NCBI RefSeq assembly: GCF_030376605.1
Contig: NZ_JARRAE010000001.1
Location: 310,001-374,000 of the forward strand
DNA: 64,000 nt
Direction: 5' to 3'
From: Pseudochrobactrum sp. sp1633
Lineage (GTDB): Bacteria; Pseudomonadota; Alphaproteobacteria; Rhizobiales; Rhizobiaceae
This document shows positions 28,123 through 37,832 of this stretch, one piece after another. How positions within the stretch are numbered: position 1 is the stretch's first letter; each line of letters starts with the position of its first letter. The notes beneath the pieces are model-generated. The model ran no database searches and had not been told where the DNA came from. It saw only the letters and a list, made by a program, of their open reading frames with translations. Both the position numbers and the translations under genes were made by a program.

Positions 28123-29322
28123 TTATTTTCGCGGGGAAATATCGAGCATGCCGCCCAGAGGTTTTTGCGATGTTTCTGGCTGCTCCGGCTTCTCATTGTT
28201 TGAAAAATGTTGTTCCATTTCAGAGGAGAGCAGATCTTCGAACGAAATTTCGCTTTCAACCACTGTATCTTTAGCTGACAGAGCCTCGGCAACTGCATTT
28301 TCAAGATCAAGCTCAAAATCCGGTTGTGGTGAAGCTTTTGCAGTTTGAGCAGGAGCTACGCTGAATGATGGTTCCTGCTGGGTGGTGCGTGCGATTTGCG
28401 GTGTTGCACGTTGCAGAACCAGTGGGTTGGTTTCAGCGGAGTTTTGGCCTGAGCTCTGCGTTGAGCCGGGGCGGACATCATCAAGCGACGGTGATGTGCT
28501 GCGATTGTCGCGCTTTGCGGCGGCAATCAGTTCCTGCTGTGCTGCATTATTGGCAGCGGCCAGACCGGAGGTTGCAGCAATAACGCCGCGAGATACCTGG
28601 CCGAGCGGATAGACCGGATGAAGTTTAGGCGCTCCTGCACCTACTCCTGCTTCTGCAGGGCGCGGGGCGGGGCGCTGTGTTTGCTGCTGGCTCTGTTGCT
28701 GGCGGGCAGCCGCAACCTGCTGCGCATGTGTCTGTAATGGCTGACTTGCTGCGGTAGCGGTCGGTTGAGCGGGCGCCTGCACTGGCGTAGCTGCACGGGG
28801 CTGCACAGGCATGGCTTCAGTTTCCGGCTTATAGACCGGAGCAGCAGAAATAATGTCAGCCTGCAGCGTATTGTCAGGATTGAATGACTGTTCAGCGGCT
28901 GCCACAGGCGGCTGCACAATAGCCGCAGCGGCTGCAGGCGCAGGTACAACCGGAGCGATAGGGCTGCGTTCTTCCTTCCGCTGTGGGCGGGGCGCAGCAT
29001 AGTCAGGCTGATTGTTTTTATGACGGATAATATTCTGTTCGATAACAATGTCAGATGGTCCGCCGATCAGGATCAGGTGTTCCACATCGTCACGGCGCAC
29101 CAGAACAAGGCGGCGCTGACTGTCGACGGCCGCTGCATCGGTCACTGTCAGACGCGGTGCCGCATCATGTTTTTTGCTGACATAGGTGCCTGCAGTCATG
29201 CGCTTGATCGCTGCAAAGACAACAAAGATCGCAAGCAAAAAGAGCACAAAAAGCCCGATAAAGCTGATTATATGGGCTGCATTTTCACCCACCAGCCCGC
29301 TCAGCCAATCCATCATATTCAA
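28123..29322 (-). CDS. FliO-like single-span membrane protein with long low-complexity tail
   Basis: A 399-residue protein. Residues about 15-40 form one membrane segment (AHIISFIGLFVLFLLAIFVV). A FliO-like strand region follows: DSQRRLVLVRRDDVEHLILI, then GGPSDIVIEQNI. FliO helps assemble the flagellar export gate FliPQR, but typical FliO proteins are about 100-150 residues. Here the remaining 270 residues are rich in Ala, Pro and Gln (AAAAAIVQPPVAAAEQ, QQQSQQQTQRPAPRPAE), with an acidic block FELDLENAVAEALSAKD and EISFEDLLSSEMEQHF near the end. No flagellar genes are near. It may be a FliO paralogue with another role. Confidence 0.6.
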   Translation of the reverse strand: MNMMDWLSGLVGENAAHIISFIGLFVLFLLAIFVVFAAIKRMTAGTYVSKKHDAAPRLTVTDAAAVDSQRRLVLVRRDDVEHLILIGGPSDIVIEQNIIRHKNNQPDYAAPRPQRKEERSPIAPVVPAPAAAAAIVQPPVAAAEQSFNPDNTLQADIISAAPVYKPETEAMPVQPRAATPVQAPAQPTATAASQPLQTHAQQVAAARQQQSQQQTQRPAPRPAEAGVGAGAPKLHPVYPLGQVSRGVIAATSGLAAANNAAQQELIAAAKRDNRSTSPSLDDVRPGSTQSSGQNSAETNPLVLQRATPQIARTTQQEPSFSVAPAQTAKASPQPDFELDLENAVAEALSAKDTVVESEISFEDLLSSEMEQHFSNNEKPEQPETSQKPLGGMLDISPRK

Positions 29323-29867
29323 TCGTCCTTATAAGAATCATGCAATTTCTGTGCGTTTCATAAACGCATAATCAGGAAAATTGCATAACCGGCTTGTTTT
29401 TAAACATGGTTTTCAGGCCGCAAACGGGCGCATGAGACCAGTATACTGTAAAATCGAGGCATAATTTGCGCTTGTAAAAACGCATATCACTCTGAAAGTA
29501 AATCTTTAAACTGAATGAAAGTTTAAAACATATTTATCAGCTTGAAAATGCCTGTGACGACAATGCGTAAAAAACGCGTTTTATTGCGCTTAAATTGCGC
29601 GCGTTCGCACAAAAACAGCCTGAAATTAATGGCTTGTGAAGACTGTGCAGGCAATAATGACTGCACAGAGATAATTCCATTTGACTGCGAAATACTCTAA
29701 AGCATAATTCTGAAAAACCTCATAAGGCGCTGCTTTATCAAATTTGTCCGGGGCGGATTTTGTTGCCTGTTCAAATAAGCTGATGCCCCACATTGCGGAC
29801 GACGCATCAGCGGCGGCTCTGCTGAACCGCCGGATAGACCGGCGCAAGAAAAGGGATATTGGGGCTT
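29323..29867. promoter_or_regulatory. Divergent region upstream of cckA
   Basis: 545 bases, AT-rich in the first half, between the FliO-like gene and cckA. TTAA words occur (for example TTTAAACTGAATGAAAGTTTAAAA at 29503) but not at the 7-base spacing of a CtrA box. No gene was found. Confidence 0.35.
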
Positions 29868-32477
29868 ATGTCTCAGCCATCACGGACAAATTCTTATCCG
29901 AAAACCACCGCTTCTGCAAAAAAGAATCCCGCTGCACTCAGGTTACTGACGCTGGGTATTTTATTGATTGCGGTTGCGGGATTATATTTTGTTTTCCGTG
30001 AACAGCTGGGCGATGCCTTTCTGCTGATTTTGCTCGGCCTGTTGTCGGTAACAGGTGTTTTTTGTCTGATCGGATGGGCAACAGGGCTAATCCAGTTCAG
30101 CCCGCGCGAAGATCATGATGCCGTGACGGATACGCTGTTGGATTCCATGCCTGAAGGTACGGTGATTACCGATGCCAAAGGGCGCATTGTCTATGCCAAT
30201 CAGGCCTATGCGCAAATGATGGGCGCGGATAATGCGGCAGAACTGCCAACGCTTGATGCTGTGCTGGCGGGTGAACCTTCGGCGCTTGAGGCCGTGTACC
30301 GGCTGAATAATGCGGTGCGTGATGGTCTGGCTGCTCAGGAAGAAATCCGTCTCACCGGTGCTTCTGCCAAGGGTATGGAAGCCGCTGCATGGTACCGCGT
30401 GAAGGCACGGCCGGTGATTGCGCCGCAGACCAATCCGCTGAGTGAAACCACAGGGCCTTTGTTTGCATGGCAGATTACCGATATTTCTGAAGAGCGCGCC
30501 GAACAGGAGCGGTTTTTTCAGGATTTGCAGGAAGCTATTGATCACTTGGATCATGCGCCGGCCGGCTTTTTCTCGGCTGATGCGCAGGGGCGTATCATTT
30601 ATATCAATGCAACGCTGGCGGAATGGTTGGGCATTGATCTCACTAAATTCACCGCCGGTTCGCTGACCTTGCAGGATATTGTGGCCGGTAACGGCATGTC
30701 GCTCATCAATGCTGTGCGTGCTGATCCGGGATCAAGCCGTAATACGGTGATTGACCTTGATCTGACCAAAAGCAACGGCCAGAGCCTTGCCGTGCGCTTT
30801 TATCACCGAGTGCAGCAGCCACGTGACGGTTCGCGCGGCACCAGCCGCACCATCGTGCTGAATCGTGCCGAGGGTAATGATTCCTCTGCCGCGCAGCGTT
30901 CAGCTGAAGTGCGCTTCACACGCTTCTTCAATTCCGCGCCAATGGCGATTGCCTCGGTTGATGTGAACGGGCGTATCCTTTCAACCAATGCGCGTTTTCT
31001 GGATATTTTTGGTCCGGATGTTGACCGCGATGCGACGGATAAACAGATTTCGCTGGAAAGCGTTGTCCATCCGCGAGACCGTGAGACGATTTCCCGCGCA
31101 CTAGCCTCAGCCTTTGCAGGGCAGGCGACAATCACGCCGATTGATACAGTTCTGCCAGGCAATGATGAACGTCATATCCGTTTCTATGTCAGTCCGGTAT
31201 CCGATATCGGCGGCGAAGCGATAGAAGAGGCTGCCATTGTTTCTGCGGTGGAAACCACAGAGCAGAAGGCGCTTGAGGGCCAGATGGCGCAAAGCCAGAA
31301 AATGCAGGCTGTCGGCCAGCTTGCAGGCGGTATCGCCCATGACTTTAACAACGTGCTGACGGCCATCATTATGTCTTCGGATCTGCTGCTGAGCAATCAC
31401 CGTGCGTCTGATCCGTCTTTCCCTGATATTATGAATATCAAGCAGAACGCCAACCGCGCCGCATCACTTGTGCGCCAGTTGCTGGCTTTCTCGCGTCGTC
31501 AGACTTTGCGCCCTGAGGTGCTTGATCTCACCGATGTGCTGGCTGATCTGCGTATGCTGCTTGCCCGCCTTGTGGGCACAGATATTGCGCTGAAAATCGA
31601 GCATGGCCGTGATTTGTGGTCGGTCAAAGCCGATCTCGGACAGTTTGAGCAGGTGGCCGTTAATCTCGTGGTCAATGCGCGCGATGCGATGCCTGATGGC
31701 GGTACGATTACAGTTCGCACGCGTAATGTTGAGGCCTCTGAGGCTGCCGCATTGGGCTATCGTGAATTGCCGGAAGCAGACTATGTGCTCTACGAAGTTG
31801 AAGATTCGGGCACCGGTATTCCGTCAGATATTCTTGCCAAGATTTTTGAGCCGTTCTTTACGACTAAAGAAGTAGGTAAAGGCACAGGGCTCGGCTTGTC
31901 GATGGTCTATGGCATCATCAAACAGACCGGCGGTTTCATTTTCTGCGATTCCACCCTTGGTAAGGGCACTGTATTCCGCATTTATCTGCCGCGTTTCGTT
32001 GAAGAAAAAGCACCGGTTGTGCTGGACGCAGACGGGCAGATCGTGGTTGCTAAAAAGCCTGCTGCCGTTGAAAAGAAAGCAGAAAAACAGGCCGATCTCT
32101 CCGGTTCCGCAACCGTGTTGCTGGTAGAGGATGAAGATGCTGTGCGTATGGGCGGCGTGCGTGCACTGCAAACCCGCGGCTATACAGTTCATGAGGCTTC
32201 TTCCGGTGTGGAAGCGCTGGAAGTGCTCGAAGAACTGGACGGAAAGGTCGATATTATCGTTTCCGATGTGGTTATGCCGGAAATGGATGGTCCAACGCTG
32301 TTAAGAGAGTTGCGCAAATCATATCCAAATATTAAGTTTATTTTCGTTTCAGGCTATGCAGAAGATGCTTTTGCAAAGAATCTGCCTGAAGATGCTCAAT
32401 TCGGGTTCCTTCCGAAGCCGTTCTCGCTGAAGCAGCTGGCTACCGCTGTTAAAGAGATGCTTGAAAAGGAAGACTGA
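29868..32477 (+). CDS. cckA: Hybrid sensor kinase CckA
   Basis: An 869-residue hybrid histidine kinase of the essential CckA-ChpT-CtrA cell-cycle phosphorelay. Two N-terminal membrane segments (about residues 25-75) are followed by PAS-type sensing domains ([20 protein letters not shown] and later [20 protein letters not shown]). The dimerisation/phosphorylation helix is [17 protein letters not shown] with the phospho-accepting histidine, and the ATPase domain has N-box [14 protein letters not shown] and G boxes EDSGTGIP and [16 protein letters not shown]-terminal receiver carries [14 protein letters not shown] and the phospho-acceptor in [14 protein letters not shown] chose ATG 29868 ([10 protein letters not shown]); a TTG at 29859 is a near alternative. 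CckA also acts as a phosphatase under c-di-GMP. Confidence 0.95.
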   Translation: MSQPSRTNSYPKTTASAKKNPAALRLLTLGILLIAVAGLYFVFREQLGDAFLLILLGLLSVTGVFCLIGWATGLIQFSPREDHDAVTDTLLDSMPEGTVITDAKGRIVYANQAYAQMMGADNAAELPTLDAVLAGEPSALEAVYRLNNAVRDGLAAQEEIRLTGASAKGMEAAAWYRVKARPVIAPQTNPLSETTGPLFAWQITDISEERAEQERFFQDLQEAIDHLDHAPAGFFSADAQGRIIYINATLAEWLGIDLTKFTAGSLTLQDIVAGNGMSLINAVRADPGSSRNTVIDLDLTKSNGQSLAVRFYHRVQQPRDGSRGTSRTIVLNRAEGNDSSAAQRSAEVRFTRFFNSAPMAIASVDVNGRILSTNARFLDIFGPDVDRDATDKQISLESVVHPRDRETISRALASAFAGQATITPIDTVLPGNDERHIRFYVSPVSDIGGEAIEEAAIVSAVETTEQKALEGQMAQSQKMQAVGQLAGGIAHDFNNVLTAIIMSSDLLLSNHRASDPSFPDIMNIKQNANRAASLVRQLLAFSRRQTLRPEVLDLTDVLADLRMLLARLVGTDIALKIEHGRDLWSVKADLGQFEQVAVNLVVNARDAMPDGGTITVRTRNVEASEAAALGYRELPEADYVLYEVEDSGTGIPSDILAKIFEPFFTTKEVGKGTGLGLSMVYGIIKQTGGFIFCDSTLGKGTVFRIYLPRFVEEKAPVVLDADGQIVVAKKPAAVEKKAEKQADLSGSATVLLVEDEDAVRMGGVRALQTRGYTVHEASSGVEALEVLEELDGKVDIIVSDVVMPEMDGPTLLRELRKSYPNIKFIFVSGYAEDAFAKNLPEDAQFGFLPKPFSLKQLATAVKEMLEKED

Positions 32478-32597
32478 TTGTCTGATCATTAAAACCGGTC
32501 AGGCGGGAGGAGAGCACGAACCGTCACGCGACATTTATCGCGCGCGGGGGGATAATGTTTAATTTTGTCCCGTGGCGGGACTGTATTGGAGGAAGAA

Positions 32598-33701
32598 ATG
32601 CGTCTGTCTTTATTATCCGGAGTGGCCTTTGCTGCAACGCTTGCGTTTGCTTCCCAGGCTCAGGCTGATATCACCATTGGTCTGATTGCGCCGGTTACAG
32701 GCAGTGTGGCTGCCTATGGTATTCAGGTGAAAAACGGTGCCGAAACCGCTGTTGAAAACATCAATAAAAATGGCGGTATTCTCGGTGAGAAAGTTGTTCT
32801 GAAACTCGTTGATGATGCGGCTGATCCAAAGCAGGGCGTTTCCGGTGCTAACCAGCTGATCGGTGACGGCGTTAAATTTGTTGTTGGTCCTGTGACCTCC
32901 GGTTCGGCTATGGCTGTTTCTGACGCTCTGGCTGAAGCCGGCGTTGTGATGGTAACACCGACTGCAACTTCTCCGGGCCTGACAAACCGTGGTCTGGAAA
33001 ATGTTTTCCGTACTTGCGGCCGTGATGACCAGCAGGCTGTGGTTGCAGCTGAATATGTTGCTAAAAACCTGGCTGATAAAAAGGTCGGCGTTTTGCATGA
33101 TAAAGGTCCTTATGGGCAGGGTCTTGCAGACAGCTTCAAAGACAGCCTGAATAAAGCCGGTGCAAAAGAGGTTCTGTACGAATCCCTGACCCCTGGTGAA
33201 AAAGACCTGAGCGCTCTCGTAAGCAAGATCAAAAACAGTGGCGTGGAAGTGCTGTATTTCGGTGGTTACCATCCGGAAGCCGGTCTTCTGTCCCGTCAGC
33301 TGGCTGATCAGGGCGTGAAACTTCTGCTGATCGGTGGCGAAGGCCTGTCCAATACTGAATATTGGGCGATTGCAGGTGAAACCGGTGCCGGTACACTCTT
33401 CACCAATGCTGTGGATTCCACACAGAACCCTGCTGCAGCCGAAGCTGTTGAAGCGCTGAAAGCCAAGAATATTGCGCCGGAAGTCTTCACACTGAATGGT
33501 TATGCTGCTGTTCAGGTGCTGAAAGACGGTATCGAGAAGGTTGGCAAGGCAGATGATCCGGCAGCTGTTGCCAAGGCTCTGCATGATGGTCTTGAAGCTA
33601 AAACCATTATCGGCAATCTGACTTATGACAAAAACGGCGATCTGACTTCCCCGACCTTCGTGGTCTATAAATGGGAAGATGGCAAAATCGTCGCTAACTA
33701 A
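32598..33701 (+). CDS. Branched-chain amino acid ABC transporter substrate-binding protein (LivJ/LivK type)
   Basis: A 367-residue periplasmic type I binding protein. The signal peptide [20 protein letters not shown] is cleaved near AQA, and the mature start [20 protein letters not shown] is the usual Liv-family opening, followed by [16 protein letters not shown] and [20 protein letters not shown]. It would bind leucine, isoleucine, valine or a similar amino acid. The ATG at 32598 follows an excellent GGAGGAAG; earlier in-frame starts are rejected. No permease or ATPase gene is adjacent, so the rest of the transporter is elsewhere. Confidence 0.93.
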   Translation: MRLSLLSGVAFAATLAFASQAQADITIGLIAPVTGSVAAYGIQVKNGAETAVENINKNGGILGEKVVLKLVDDAADPKQGVSGANQLIGDGVKFVVGPVTSGSAMAVSDALAEAGVVMVTPTATSPGLTNRGLENVFRTCGRDDQQAVVAAEYVAKNLADKKVGVLHDKGPYGQGLADSFKDSLNKAGAKEVLYESLTPGEKDLSALVSKIKNSGVEVLYFGGYHPEAGLLSRQLADQGVKLLLIGGEGLSNTEYWAIAGETGAGTLFTNAVDSTQNPAAAEAVEALKAKNIAPEVFTLNGYAAVQVLKDGIEKVGKADDPAAVAKALHDGLEAKTIIGNLTYDKNGDLTSPTFVVYKWEDGKIVAN

Positions 33702-33722
33702 TCAGATCTTCTGAGCTAAAGA

Positions 33723-33761
33723 GAAAGCCGGCAGAACAATGGTTCTGCCGGCTTTTTTTAT
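33723..33761. terminator. Bidirectional rho-independent terminator
   Basis: AAAGCCGGCAGAAC and GTTCTGCCGGCTTTTTTT form a 14-pair stem around AATG between converging genes. Confidence 0.92.
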
Positions 33762-33778
33762 TGGTTATACTTATGGTC

Positions 33779-35005
33779 TCAGGTGCCGCTGCGGCGGGCA
33801 TCCCAAACGGCAATTGCCCAGATGAGGAGACCGCCCAGAGCCAGAGCGCTGCCGACAAAACCGGAAGAAGCAAAGCCATATCCGGCGGCAATGGACATAC
33901 CTGCCAGCCACGGGCCAAGTGCGTTGGCGACATTGAAGGCACTATGGTTGAGCGCCGCAGCCAGTGTCTGCGCATCCTGAGCTACATCCATCAGGCGGGT
34001 TTGCAGAACGGTGCCAAGACCGCCGGTGCAGCCGATGAGGAAAACAAGGGCAGTCAGAATCCAGACATTCATGACGAAGAACGGGAAAATTGCCAGAAAA
34101 ATTGCATTGGACAGCAGCAGAATACCGGCAGTTGGCATCAAAGCGCGGTCAGCCCCCCAGGAGCCGATCAGCGTGCCGCAGGTCATGCCCATGCCGAATA
34201 CGGTTAAAACAACAGGAACCCAGAACGGAGCAACGCCGGTCACTTCAAGCAGGGTTGAGGCAATATAGGAATAGACGGCGAATAAACCACCGAAACCAAC
34301 AGCGCCAATACCCAGAGTGAGCCAGACCTGACGGTTTTTCAAAGCGCTCAGTTCACGCAATGGCGTGGCGCCCGGACGCGGCGGATCTTTCGGTGCGAAA
34401 GCCATAATCATCAAAAAAGTGATTGTAGCGAGAATACCGGTTACACCGAAACCCCAGCGCCAGCCGAGATTTTGCCCGAGCCATGTGGCAAACGGTACGC
34501 CGATAACAGTTGCGATAGACAGGCCGAGCATAACACGTCCGACTGCCCATGCGCGGCGGTTGACCGGCACAAGTGAAGCGGCCATCAAGGCGGCAACACC
34601 GAAATAGGCGCCGTGAGGCAGGCCGCTCAGGAAGCGAAACAGCAGCATCCAGTGATAAGACGGGGAGAGTGCGCTGAGCACATTGGCAATGGCAAAAACG
34701 GCCATCAGCCCCATAGCCAGCGTGCGCCGTGACATACGGGCAAAAAACACCGCCAGAATGGGAGCGCCGACGACAACGCCGAGTGCATAGGCGCTGATGA
34801 CATGACCGGCGGTCGGCTCATCAATGCCAAGTCCTGCGGAGAAATAAGGCAAGAGGCTCATTGCTGCAAATTCAGTGGTGCCGATGGCAAAGCCACCCAT
34901 AGCAAGTGCAAGCAGAACGAGTTTGAAATTGACTGTTGTGCTTGCCGGATCAGCTGCAACGCTGACGGGGCTGTCCAGCACAAGAGCGGGGGAGGAATCT
35001 GTCAT
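33779..35005 (-). CDS. MFS transporter, DHA1 (AraJ/YdhP-like) family
   Basis: A 408-residue inner membrane protein with twelve hydrophobic segments. It has the DHA1 features VVVGAPILAVFFARMSRRTL (motif A variant), LSGLPHGAYFGVAALMAASL and the motif-C-like TVIGVPFATWLGQNLGWRWG. These proteins export sugars, purine analogues, drugs or other small molecules by proton antiport. The closest described types are AraJ and YdhP, whose substrates are themselves poorly known. The ATG at 35005 follows AGGAAA. The gene is isolated; a palindromic repeat lies upstream. Confidence 0.88.
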   Translation of the reverse strand: MTDSSPALVLDSPVSVAADPASTTVNFKLVLLALAMGGFAIGTTEFAAMSLLPYFSAGLGIDEPTAGHVISAYALGVVVGAPILAVFFARMSRRTLAMGLMAVFAIANVLSALSPSYHWMLLFRFLSGLPHGAYFGVAALMAASLVPVNRRAWAVGRVMLGLSIATVIGVPFATWLGQNLGWRWGFGVTGILATITFLMIMAFAPKDPPRPGATPLRELSALKNRQVWLTLGIGAVGFGGLFAVYSYIASTLLEVTGVAPFWVPVVLTVFGMGMTCGTLIGSWGADRALMPTAGILLLSNAIFLAIFPFFVMNVWILTALVFLIGCTGGLGTVLQTRLMDVAQDAQTLAAALNHSAFNVANALGPWLAGMSIAAGYGFASSGFVGSALALGGLLIWAIAVWDARRSGT

Positions 35006-35040
35006 TTTATGTTTCCTGAAACCGTTGGCTTTTGCGGTTT

Positions 35041-35140
35041 CTAAAAAGCGTATCCCGAAAAGAATGAGGCGGTTTTCGGCTCGATACGCGTTATTTCAAA
35101 AGTCCAGAGCGTTGATCCGGTTCAACCGAAACTTGGCTCT
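35041..35140. repeat. Intergenic palindromic repeat of Brucellaceae type
   Basis: Two hairpins in tandem. The first pairs GCGTATCCCGAAAA (35048-35061) with TTTTCGG-CTC-GATACGC (35073-35089), leaving a three-base bulge. The second pairs AGAGC (35106-35110) with GCTCT (35136-35140), with an inner CGGT/ACCG hairpin. Elements reading GCG-ATCCCGAAAA-...-TTTTCGG-ATGCGC are dispersed in many copies in Brucella and Ochrobactrum genomes; I recognise the pattern from memory and cannot count copies here. Confidence 0.6.
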
Positions 35141-35291
35141 AAGAGGTGTCATTTCAGGACAGCCGTTTTGTGCCTCCCACACGCCGCGACAACGCCCTGA
35201 TGATATTCTGTTGCCTCCCATTACATCGAAAAATGCATGGTTGAAAGAAAAGAGTTTTTATAAAATTTCTACAGGAGAAATATGACAGCTG

Positions 35292-36131
35292 TTATGCCTG
35301 TCTTTTAAGACGCAGGCTCTCCAGTTCTTTAATGCGTGCTGCACTGTCTTGCTCCAGCTGCTTTGTCATCTCCCGAATAACGCTTTCAGCGAGCACAAAC
35401 AAAGCTGCCGATGAATCCCACGCTGACGGCACGCCGGTTCGCCCTGCGATAACATGGCGGGCAAACCGCGCAATCGGTGAGAGCCACTGGTCGGTGATCA
35501 GCAGAATTTCAACGCCACGGCTTTTGGCTGTTTCCGCCAGATGCAGCAGGCTTTCCTGATAGCGCCGGATATCGAAAACAATCAGCATATCCTTTTTACC
35601 CATATCCAGCAGCCGGTCGCGCCATGCGCTTTCCTGCCCTGAAAGATGGAAAACATGCGGGCGGATGACTGTCATATGCGCTGCCATATATTGCGCAATC
35701 GGATCGGTAAAACGCCCGCCGATGAGATAAATATTACCGCGTGCGGCCACCAGCGCACTGACAATATCACTCAGTTGTTTTTCGCTGATATGGTGAAACG
35801 TCTCACGGATATTTTCTAAAGTGTGTTCAACCGCGGGGTAGGCGGTGTCCGGCTGGATTTGCTGATTTTCATTGCGGTTATGCGGGGATTGCAATTGTGC
35901 TGCCAGCTCATCCTGTAACCGCGCCTGAAAATCTGGATAGTTCTGAAAACCCAGCCGGTTAATAAAACGCAGAATAGTGGGTGAACTGACACCGGCCTGT
36001 GAGGAAAACTCCGCAACAGTTTTCAATCCAAGCATCGGATAATTGGCGATCAGCGTTTGTGCCGCATTGCGCTCACCGGGCGGCATCGTGTCAATCCGAT
36101 CGGTTATCAGTTCCGCTATACTGTTGTTCAT
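35292..36131 (-). CDS. MurR/RpiR-family transcriptional regulator
   Basis: A 279-residue regulator. The N-terminal RpiR helix-turn-helix is visible (PGERNAAQTLIANYPMLGLK, then TVAEFSSQAGVSSPTILRFI and NRLGFQNYPDFQARL). A SIS domain follows (about residues 125-250), with NIYLIGGRFTDPIAQYMAAH and VLIVFDIRRYQES-like strands. SIS domains bind phosphosugars or other small ligands. The gene is divergent from the TRAP/gamma-glutamylation operon with a 191-base gap, so it most likely controls that operon in response to a pathway intermediate. RpiR regulators beside TRAP or amino-acid operons are common in alphaproteobacteria. The ATG at 36131 follows GGGAGC. Confidence 0.9.
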   Translation of the reverse strand: MNNSIAELITDRIDTMPPGERNAAQTLIANYPMLGLKTVAEFSSQAGVSSPTILRFINRLGFQNYPDFQARLQDELAAQLQSPHNRNENQQIQPDTAYPAVEHTLENIRETFHHISEKQLSDIVSALVAARGNIYLIGGRFTDPIAQYMAAHMTVIRPHVFHLSGQESAWRDRLLDMGKKDMLIVFDIRRYQESLLHLAETAKSRGVEILLITDQWLSPIARFARHVIAGRTGVPSAWDSSAALFVLAESVIREMTKQLEQDSAARIKELESLRLKRQA

Positions 36132-36322
36132 TCATGCTCCCGCCGGTATTTTTTATGACCGGTCTGTGCTTCGGATTATGGTTTTAATCAATTTAAAAAT
36201 ACTATTTGACAAAAGATCATAATGCGTATGAGATGATACACAATAGCGTAAAACTAAAAATAACGTAACATAAGTTACATTCGTAAAGTTTATAAAACTT
36301 ACGGCGCTTGAGGGGAAACGGG
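36132..36322. promoter_or_regulatory. Divergent promoter/operator region of the TRAP operon and its RpiR regulator
   Basis: A 191-base AT-rich gap. TTGACA at 36206-36211 looks like a -35 element for the operon. Just after it, ATCAT (36216-36220) and ATGAT (36232-36236) form an inverted repeat with an 11-base gap, placed where a repressor would block the promoter. The operator assignment is a guess from position. Confidence 0.45.
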
Positions 36323-37129
36323 ATGGTGGAAAAGCGGGATTCTTCCTGTGATGTTTTGCATGCGCATGCCGCCAATCCGGATGGAGACAGGGCGGCTGTA
36401 TCAGTTGTCAATGAGCAGGGCAGCAGCCCGTATTTGCTGATCTGTGAACATGCCACGAATTATATGCCTGAGAAATTTTCGCGCCTCGGATTAAGCGATG
36501 CGGACTTGGCTGCCCATATTGCATGGGACCCGGGTGCCGCAGAGGTTGCGCGGCGTATAAGCAAAGCGCTGGATGCCACATTGGTTGAGGCCGGATTGTC
36601 GCGCTTGCTAATTGATTGCAACCGACCGCTTTCTGCGCCCGATCTCATTCCAACCATCAGCGAGTTTACGGTTATTCCGGGCAATCATAACTTGTCAGAA
36701 GCGGAGCGACAGGAGCGTATTGCTCTGTCTCACAAACCCTTTCACGATAAAATTGAGGTGGTTATCGAGGCGCGCAAAAAACGCGGGCAGGAAAGCCGTC
36801 TGATAACCATTCACTCTTATACGCCGGTTTATAAAGGCGTCGGGCGGCCGTGGGAAATCGGCATCATTCATGATGCAGATGACAGGTTGGGCGCGCGGAT
36901 GATCGCGGCTTTACGTAAAAACGGCGAAAGTTCCGGCATCAATGTTGGTGTGAACGAGCCCTATTCGCCAGATGATCTTGTTTATTACACGGTGGAGCGC
37001 CATGCGCGTAACCGCGGTGATCTCTGCGCAATGGTGGAAATCCGGAATAATGAAATTGCAGATGATGAAGGGCAGGCGCTTTGGGCTGCCCGTCTGTCGT
37101 CAATCTTACAGGAAATTGAGATTACATAA
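36323..37129 (+). CDS. N-formylglutamate amidohydrolase-like enzyme
   Basis: A 268-residue cytoplasmic enzyme of the N-formylglutamate amidohydrolase superfamily (zinc-dependent, related to HutG). Visible are LLICEHATNYMPEKFSRLGL with the first metal ligands (CEH), HIAWDPGAAEVARRISKALD, the SRLLIDCNRPLSAPDLIPT block, LITIHSYTPVYKG with a further histidine, and VERHARNRGDLCAMVEIRNN. The sequence fits the branch separate from true HutG; no hut genes are near. It opens an operon with a TRAP transporter, a GS-like ligase and two dehydrogenases. I infer that it may cleave a gamma-glutamyl amide rather than formylglutamate. The ATG at 36323 follows an AGGGGAAACGGG stretch; a TTG at 36308 is less likely. 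Confidence 0.85.
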   Translation: MVEKRDSSCDVLHAHAANPDGDRAAVSVVNEQGSSPYLLICEHATNYMPEKFSRLGLSDADLAAHIAWDPGAAEVARRISKALDATLVEAGLSRLLIDCNRPLSAPDLIPTISEFTVIPGNHNLSEAERQERIALSHKPFHDKIEVVIEARKKRGQESRLITIHSYTPVYKGVGRPWEIGIIHDADDRLGARMIAALRKNGESSGINVGVNEPYSPDDLVYYTVERHARNRGDLCAMVEIRNNEIADDEGQALWAARLSSILQEIEIT

Positions 37130-37271
37130 GGAGAGACGACCTTAACCGCATTCTGTTGAGGAGCAGAGAACGGATAAGGAAAACCGGTAAAATGGTGCCA
37201 GTAACTGGTAAATGCAGGCATAAGAGCCGGAAAACCGGCCATGATACGCCTGAAACAACGGGAACAAAAAA

Positions 37272-37832
37272 GTGCCGAAAATACTCAGACTCTTCGTTAA
37301 ATATGTCGATGCGCTGAATTATCGGGTCGGGCGCTGCGCGATGTATCTCATCTTTTTGATGGCAGTATGCCTGCTCTATTCCACCTTTTCGCGGGTCGTT
37401 CTTGGCGTGCCGGTGAACTGGGTTCTGGAGATGTCGCAGTTCATTCTCTCTGCTTATTATTTGCTGGGCGGTGCCTATGCGATGCAGCAGGGCGCGCATG
37501 TCCGCATGGATCTGTTTTATGACCGCTTTACGCCGAAAAAGAAGGCGTTGACCGATATTATCACCATTCTCTGCGTGATTTTCTACCTCGTTGTCATGGT
37601 TGCGGGCGGGCTATCCAGCACCAACTATGCCTATGTTTATAATCAGCGCAATTATACGGCATGGGCGCCGGTGCTCTGGCCGATCAAAACGCTGATGACG
37701 CTCGGCATCTTCCTGCTCTTGCTGCAATGCATTTCCAATCTGATCAAAGATTTTGCGATCTGGCGCGGCACGCCGATCAAACCCGCTTCTTATGTACCTG
37801 ACGCAGCGCCGCAGGAAGGGCAAGCCGTATGA
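37272..37832 (+). CDS. dctQ: TRAP transporter small permease subunit
   Basis: A 186-residue inner membrane protein with four hydrophobic helices: RCAMYLIFLMAVCLLYSTFS, FILSAYYLLGGAYAMQQGAH, ALTDIITILCVIFYLVVMVA and LWPIKTLMTLGIFLLLLQCI. The segment WVLEMSQFILSAYYLLGGAYA followed by GAHVRMDLFYDR is diagnostic of DctQ. It partners with DctM in a sodium-driven importer that takes solute from the periplasmic binding protein. The start is GTG at 37272. It overlaps the DctM gene by four bases. Confidence 0.92.
   Translation: MPKILRLFVKYVDALNYRVGRCAMYLIFLMAVCLLYSTFSRVVLGVPVNWVLEMSQFILSAYYLLGGAYAMQQGAHVRMDLFYDRFTPKKKALTDIITILCVIFYLVVMVAGGLSSTNYAYVYNQRNYTAWAPVLWPIKTLMTLGIFLLLLQCISNLIKDFAIWRGTPIKPASYVPDAAPQEGQAV

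Noticed and set aside
29500-29530. Paired TTAA words upstream of cckA as a CtrA box.
   Set aside because: The spacing is 13 bases, not the required 7.
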